Assembly: GCA_902496595.1 (NCBI GenBank)
Contig: CABVBV010000014.1
Span: 1 to 25,471 of the forward strand
Source of the DNA: an uncultured Eubacteriales bacterium
GTDB lineage: Bacteria; Bacillota; Clostridia; Oscillospirales; Oscillospiraceae
Direction of reading: 5' to 3'
DNA: 25,471 nt
Positions 23,042 through 25,471 of this stretch are shown here, piece after piece; position 1 is the first letter of the stretch, and the number at the start of each line of letters is the position of its first letter. The position numbers were made by a program, and so were the translations under genes. The notes beneath the pieces were generated by a model. The model did not search any database. It was not told the DNA's origin and saw only the letters and a list, made by a program, of their open reading frames with translations.

Positions 23042-23290
23042 ATGAGTACAGACATCGAGGAGCGGGCTGTGAGGCTCGCGGAGTACATAACCGAGAATCA
23101 TTCCACCGTCCGGGGCGCCGCAAAAAAGTTCGGCGTCTCGAAATCCACTGTACACAAGGATATCACCGAGCGGCTGGAGAGGGTGAATCCCGAGCTGTAT
23201 TCAGAGGTGAGGGGGCTGCTCGAGCTGAACAAGTCCGAGCGTCACATTCGCGGCGGCCTAGCCACACGCAGAAAATACAAGGGCATATGA
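23042..23290 (+). CDS. spoIIID: Sporulation transcriptional regulator SpoIIID
   Basis: Predicted 82 aa (Bacillus subtilis SpoIIID is 93). It keeps the diagnostic layout: N-terminal helix (ERAVRLAEYITEN), helix-turn-helix STVRGAAKKFGVSKSTVHKD (21-40), and the basic tail NKSERHIRGGLATRRKYKG. SpoIIID acts in the mother cell during sporulation as activator or repressor of many sigma-E genes. ATG 23042 is chosen because GGGAG lies 8 bases upstream; in-frame GTGs at 23033 and 23036 overlap that site. The gene stands alone, divergent from the trigger-factor-like gene and convergent with the fakA-like gene. Its presence is the best evidence that the organism forms spores. Confidence 0.96.
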   Translation: MSTDIEERAVRLAEYITENHSTVRGAAKKFGVSKSTVHKDITERLERVNPELYSEVRGLLELNKSERHIRGGLATRRKYKGI

Positions 23291-23293
23291 AAC

Positions 23294-23323
23294 GGCGGGG
23301 CCGCGCCCAGCAACGGCCCCGCC
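23294..23323. terminator. Hairpin after spoIIID, possible terminator
   Basis: Arms GGCGGGGCCG (23294-23303) and CGGCCCCGCC (23314-23323) are perfect 10-bp complements just past the spoIIID stop. No proper T-run follows on either strand (TTT on the minus side only), so efficiency is uncertain. Confidence 0.5.
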
Positions 23324-23340
23324 ATCCGCAAAACGAATGC

Positions 23341-23370
23341 GACCCTCCGCGACTGCCGCCGCGGAGGGTC
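23341..23370. terminator. Second hairpin in the spoIIID/fakA convergent spacer
   Basis: Arms GACCCTCCGCG (23341-23351) and CGCGGAGGGTC (23360-23370) are perfect 11-bp complements with an 8-base loop. It lies 20 bases past the fakA-like stop. The flanking T-rich stretches are short on both strands (TTGAAATTTC on plus; CGTTTTGC, displaced, on minus). Probably a shared, imperfect terminator. Confidence 0.55.
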
Positions 23371-23389
23371 TTGAAATTTCATTCGCTCG

Positions 23390-25054
23390 TCACTCGATGG
23401 AGATCATATAATAATAGACCGGCTGGCCGCCGTTCACCACAGAAATCTCAGCGTCGGGGAAGCACGCGCCCAGTTTGGCGGCGACCTTGTCCGCGTCGCT
23501 CTCCAGCACGTCCTCACCGTAGTACACGGAGATCACCGCAGGCCCAAGCTCGTCGACCGACCAACTCAATTCGTCTATCAGCGTGTCGACATTCGTATAG
23601 CTGCCGACCAAGGCCCCGTCCAGCAGAGCCAGATATTCTCCGGCGTGGATCTTGTGTCCGTCAAAATCGGAGTCCCTCGCCGCGTAGGTCACGAGCGCGG
23701 TGTGTACGCTCGATATCGCCTCTGCCATACCCTCCGTTATCTCATCCTCCGTCGCGGTCTCATCCAGAGACAGCAGCGCAGTGATCCCCTGCGGCACGGT
23801 CTTCGTGGGTATGACCACAACTCGCTTCTCGGTCAGCGGGATGCACTGTTCGGCAGCCATAATGATGTTCTTGTTGTTCGGGAAAACAAACACCGTCTCC
23901 GCCGGAGTTCGGTTTATCTCGGTGAGGATATCCTCAGTCGAGGGGTTCATCGTCTGTCCCCCCGTGACTATCCTGTCTGCGCCCAGCTCCCTGAAGAGCC
24001 CAGCCATGCCAGCGCCCGCGCATACCGCTACGGCGCCGAAGGGCTTCTCAGGCGCGGCGGAGCAGGGCTCCGGCCCGTTCTCGGCGTCGTCCGCCGTGGT
24101 GGGACGCTGGCCTGCCGCGACCTGCTCGGCCTGGATGCGCATATTCTCTATCTTCGCGACCTCCAGCTCGCCGTATTTCTGCGACTCCGTCAGCGCGTGG
24201 CCGGGGATGTTCGTGTGGACGTGTACCTTGAACACCTCGTCGTCCTCGGAGATGACAAGGCTGTCGCCAATGCTCTCCAGATATATGCGCAGAGGCTCAA
24301 GCGGCTCGCCGCTCTTGCGGACGATATACACGGTATCGTACGCGAACTCTATCTCCTCCGGGCTGAAAGCGGCAAAGTCCGCGTGCTCTTGAACATCGAA
24401 GGCGCCTGCGTTATCGGGCTGCGCTTCGGGTACATACGCCTCGCCGCGCAGCACGGACAGGGTCGCCTCAAGTATGAACACATAGCCCTTGCCGCCCGCG
24501 TCCACCACTCCGGCCCTGGCAAGCACGGGATTCAGATTTATCGTATCCGCCAGCGCCTCTATCGCAGACTCCACCGCGCATGAGAGCATCAGCTCAAGGT
24601 CGGAGCCATGCTCCGCAAACTCGATCGCCGCGCTCGTCGCTACCCTGGATACGGTGAGTATCGTGCCCTCGGCAGGCTTCATGACGGCCTTGTACGCGGC
24701 GTCTACACCGTCCGACATCGCGGCGGCGTAGAGCTTCGCATCCGCCTTCTCAACGCCCTTGAGCCTTTTGGCAAGGCCGCGGAACAAAAGCGACAATATG
24801 ACTCCAGAGTTGCCCCTGGCGCCCCTGAGCATCGCCGAGGCCGCACAGTCCGCCGCAGCGCTCAGGCTCGGGAAGCTCTTCTTCCTGAGCTCCGTCGCCG
24901 CAGCGCCCATGGTGAGACTCATGTTCGTGCCGGTGTCCCCGTCGGGCACCGGGAATACGTTCAGCTCGTTTATGAGCTGCCTGTTCTGTTCGAGGGCGGC
25001 GCTGGCGCAGAGGATGATATCCTTGAAAACGGCCGCATCAATAAACTCTCTCAA
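23390..25054 (-). CDS. fakA: DAK/DhaL-domain fatty-acid kinase-like protein (FakA/YloV family)
   Basis: Predicted 554 aa, the normal family length. The N-terminal DhaL domain has NVFPVPDGDTGTNM (32-45), with Asp38 and Asp40 of the Mg-ATP site, and RGARGNSGVI (77-86). The middle domain holds VHVHTN (277-282). The C-terminal domain has GGQTMNPSTEDIL (365-377) and FPNNKNIIMAAEQ (391-403), typical of FakA. FakA phosphorylates fatty acids bound to a separate FakB carrier for entry into phospholipid synthesis; no fakB is in the window. The start is TTG 25054 with GGAGG 9 bases upstream. It follows the Asp23 gene by 39 bases, the arrangement seen in many Firmicutes (yloU-yloV). At residue 240 the sequence reads YDTVY where I would expect a Cys. 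Confidence 0.94.
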   Translation of the reverse strand: MREFIDAAVFKDIILCASAALEQNRQLINELNVFPVPDGDTGTNMSLTMGAAATELRKKSFPSLSAAADCAASAMLRGARGNSGVILSLLFRGLAKRLKGVEKADAKLYAAAMSDGVDAAYKAVMKPAEGTILTVSRVATSAAIEFAEHGSDLELMLSCAVESAIEALADTINLNPVLARAGVVDAGGKGYVFILEATLSVLRGEAYVPEAQPDNAGAFDVQEHADFAAFSPEEIEFAYDTVYIVRKSGEPLEPLRIYLESIGDSLVISEDDEVFKVHVHTNIPGHALTESQKYGELEVAKIENMRIQAEQVAAGQRPTTADDAENGPEPCSAAPEKPFGAVAVCAGAGMAGLFRELGADRIVTGGQTMNPSTEDILTEINRTPAETVFVFPNNKNIIMAAEQCIPLTEKRVVVIPTKTVPQGITALLSLDETATEDEITEGMAEAISSVHTALVTYAARDSDFDGHKIHAGEYLALLDGALVGSYTNVDTLIDELSWSVDELGPAVISVYYGEDVLESDADKVAAKLGACFPDAEISVVNGGQPVYYYMISIE

Positions 25055-25093
25055 GAGGGATTACCTCCGGGTGACAATATTTGTATCTCTTCT

Positions 25094-25444
25094 TCAATCG
25101 ATCAGCATGGTGTCGACATAGACATCCACGCGCTTCACGGGCACCCCCGTCGCCTTGGAGACCTTGTAGGAGACTTCGTTGATAATGCTCCGGCAGAGCG
25201 CCATCAGGTTGACGCCGTGGTCGACCGCGATATGGAGCCCGAGCGAAACGCTGCCGTCATCTCCCAGCTGAGTCTCTATCCCCTTGGACATGGATTCGCG
25301 CCGGAGCTGAAAGACGCCGCCGTCCTTGGCCTGAGCGGCCATGGCCTTGACGCCGAAGCAGCTCGTCGCCGCGTCTCCCGCGAGGTTTGCAAAGACCTCC
25401 GGGTCGATGGTGATAGCGCCCTTCTGGTTTTCAATTTTAACCAT
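25094..25444 (-). CDS. Asp23/Gls24-family envelope stress protein
   Basis: Predicted 116 aa, typical of the short YloU-like members. It shows the family pattern: GAITIDPEVFANLAGDAATS near the start, GVKAMA, LGLHIAVDHGVN in the middle and VSKATGVPVKRVDVYVD near the end. Family members are small cytoplasmic proteins, some membrane-associated and linked to envelope stress. The ATG at 25444 has AAAGGAG 7 bases upstream. It is transcribed toward the fakA-like gene as an apparent two-gene operon; its promoter lies outside the window. Confidence 0.93.
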   Translation of the reverse strand: MVKIENQKGAITIDPEVFANLAGDAATSCFGVKAMAAQAKDGGVFQLRRESMSKGIETQLGDDGSVSLGLHIAVDHGVNLMALCRSIINEVSYKVSKATGVPVKRVDVYVDTMLID

Positions 25445-25471
25445 GGTGCAGCTCCTTTCAAAGTGCTCCGC

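Noticed and set aside
1..25471. CRISPR arrays, tRNA/rRNA genes, insertion sequences, attachment sites
   Set aside because: No regularly spaced repeats, no cloverleaf or rRNA-like stretches and no transposase or integrase genes were seen on either strand.

Overview
The window reads as GC-rich chromosomal DNA of a spore-forming member of the Clostridia (Firmicutes). The evidence is an intact SpoIIID regulator, an Asp23/Gls24 protein followed by a FakA/YloV-type DAK protein, a GHKL/LytTR two-component pair, Shine-Dalgarno sites of the AGGAGG type and near-consensus sigma-A promoters. A gut Oscillospirales/Christensenellales-like lineage is plausible but cannot be fixed from this sequence. No rRNA, tRNA, CRISPR array, insertion sequence or phage gene was found.

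Layout. (1) 1-1098 (+): 3' part of a CNNM/CorC-type membrane protein with paired CBS domains, ending in a terminator. (2) 1232-2332 (+): an unrecognised HTH-like protein with its own consensus promoter and terminator. (3) 11891 down to 2425 (-): a tightly packed six-gene Ser/Thr phospho-signalling operon. In transcription order it encodes a zinc-ribbon FHA protein, a membrane-anchored PP2C phosphatase, a soluble PP2C phosphatase, a lipoprotein trypsin-like protease joined through a membrane span to an FHA domain, and two zinc-ribbon Ser/Thr kinases. One kinase has an LRR plus CAP-like ectodomain and the other a large beta-helix-like ectodomain. (4) 12051-13934 (+): a P1B-type heavy-metal ATPase read from a consensus promoter that contains an ATACCC/GGGTAT operator of CsoR type. 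(5) 19341 down to 14085 (-): small lipoprotein, two ABC exporter half-transporters, a trigger-factor-like foldase and a thioredoxin. (6) 22862 down to 19496 (-): a second trigger-factor-like protein, a TSCPD-domain protein, a GHKL sensor kinase and a LytTR response regulator broken by a one-base frameshift. (7) 23042-23290 (+): spoIIID behind a sigma-E-like promoter. (8) 25444 down to 23390 (-): Asp23 protein and FakA-like kinase.

How the parts may work together. The region 3 operon holds what a Thr-phosphorylation circuit needs: two kinases with different outside sensors, two phosphatases to reset them, and two FHA readers of phosphothreonine. One reader is physically coupled to an outside protease. 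Regions 5 and 6 look like a regulated exporter with its own folding helpers: a sensor/regulator pair, a heterodimeric ABC exporter, a paralogous pair of trigger-factor-like proteins and a thioredoxin. No precursor peptide or obvious cargo was found beside it. Both functional pictures are inferences from domain content and gene order.
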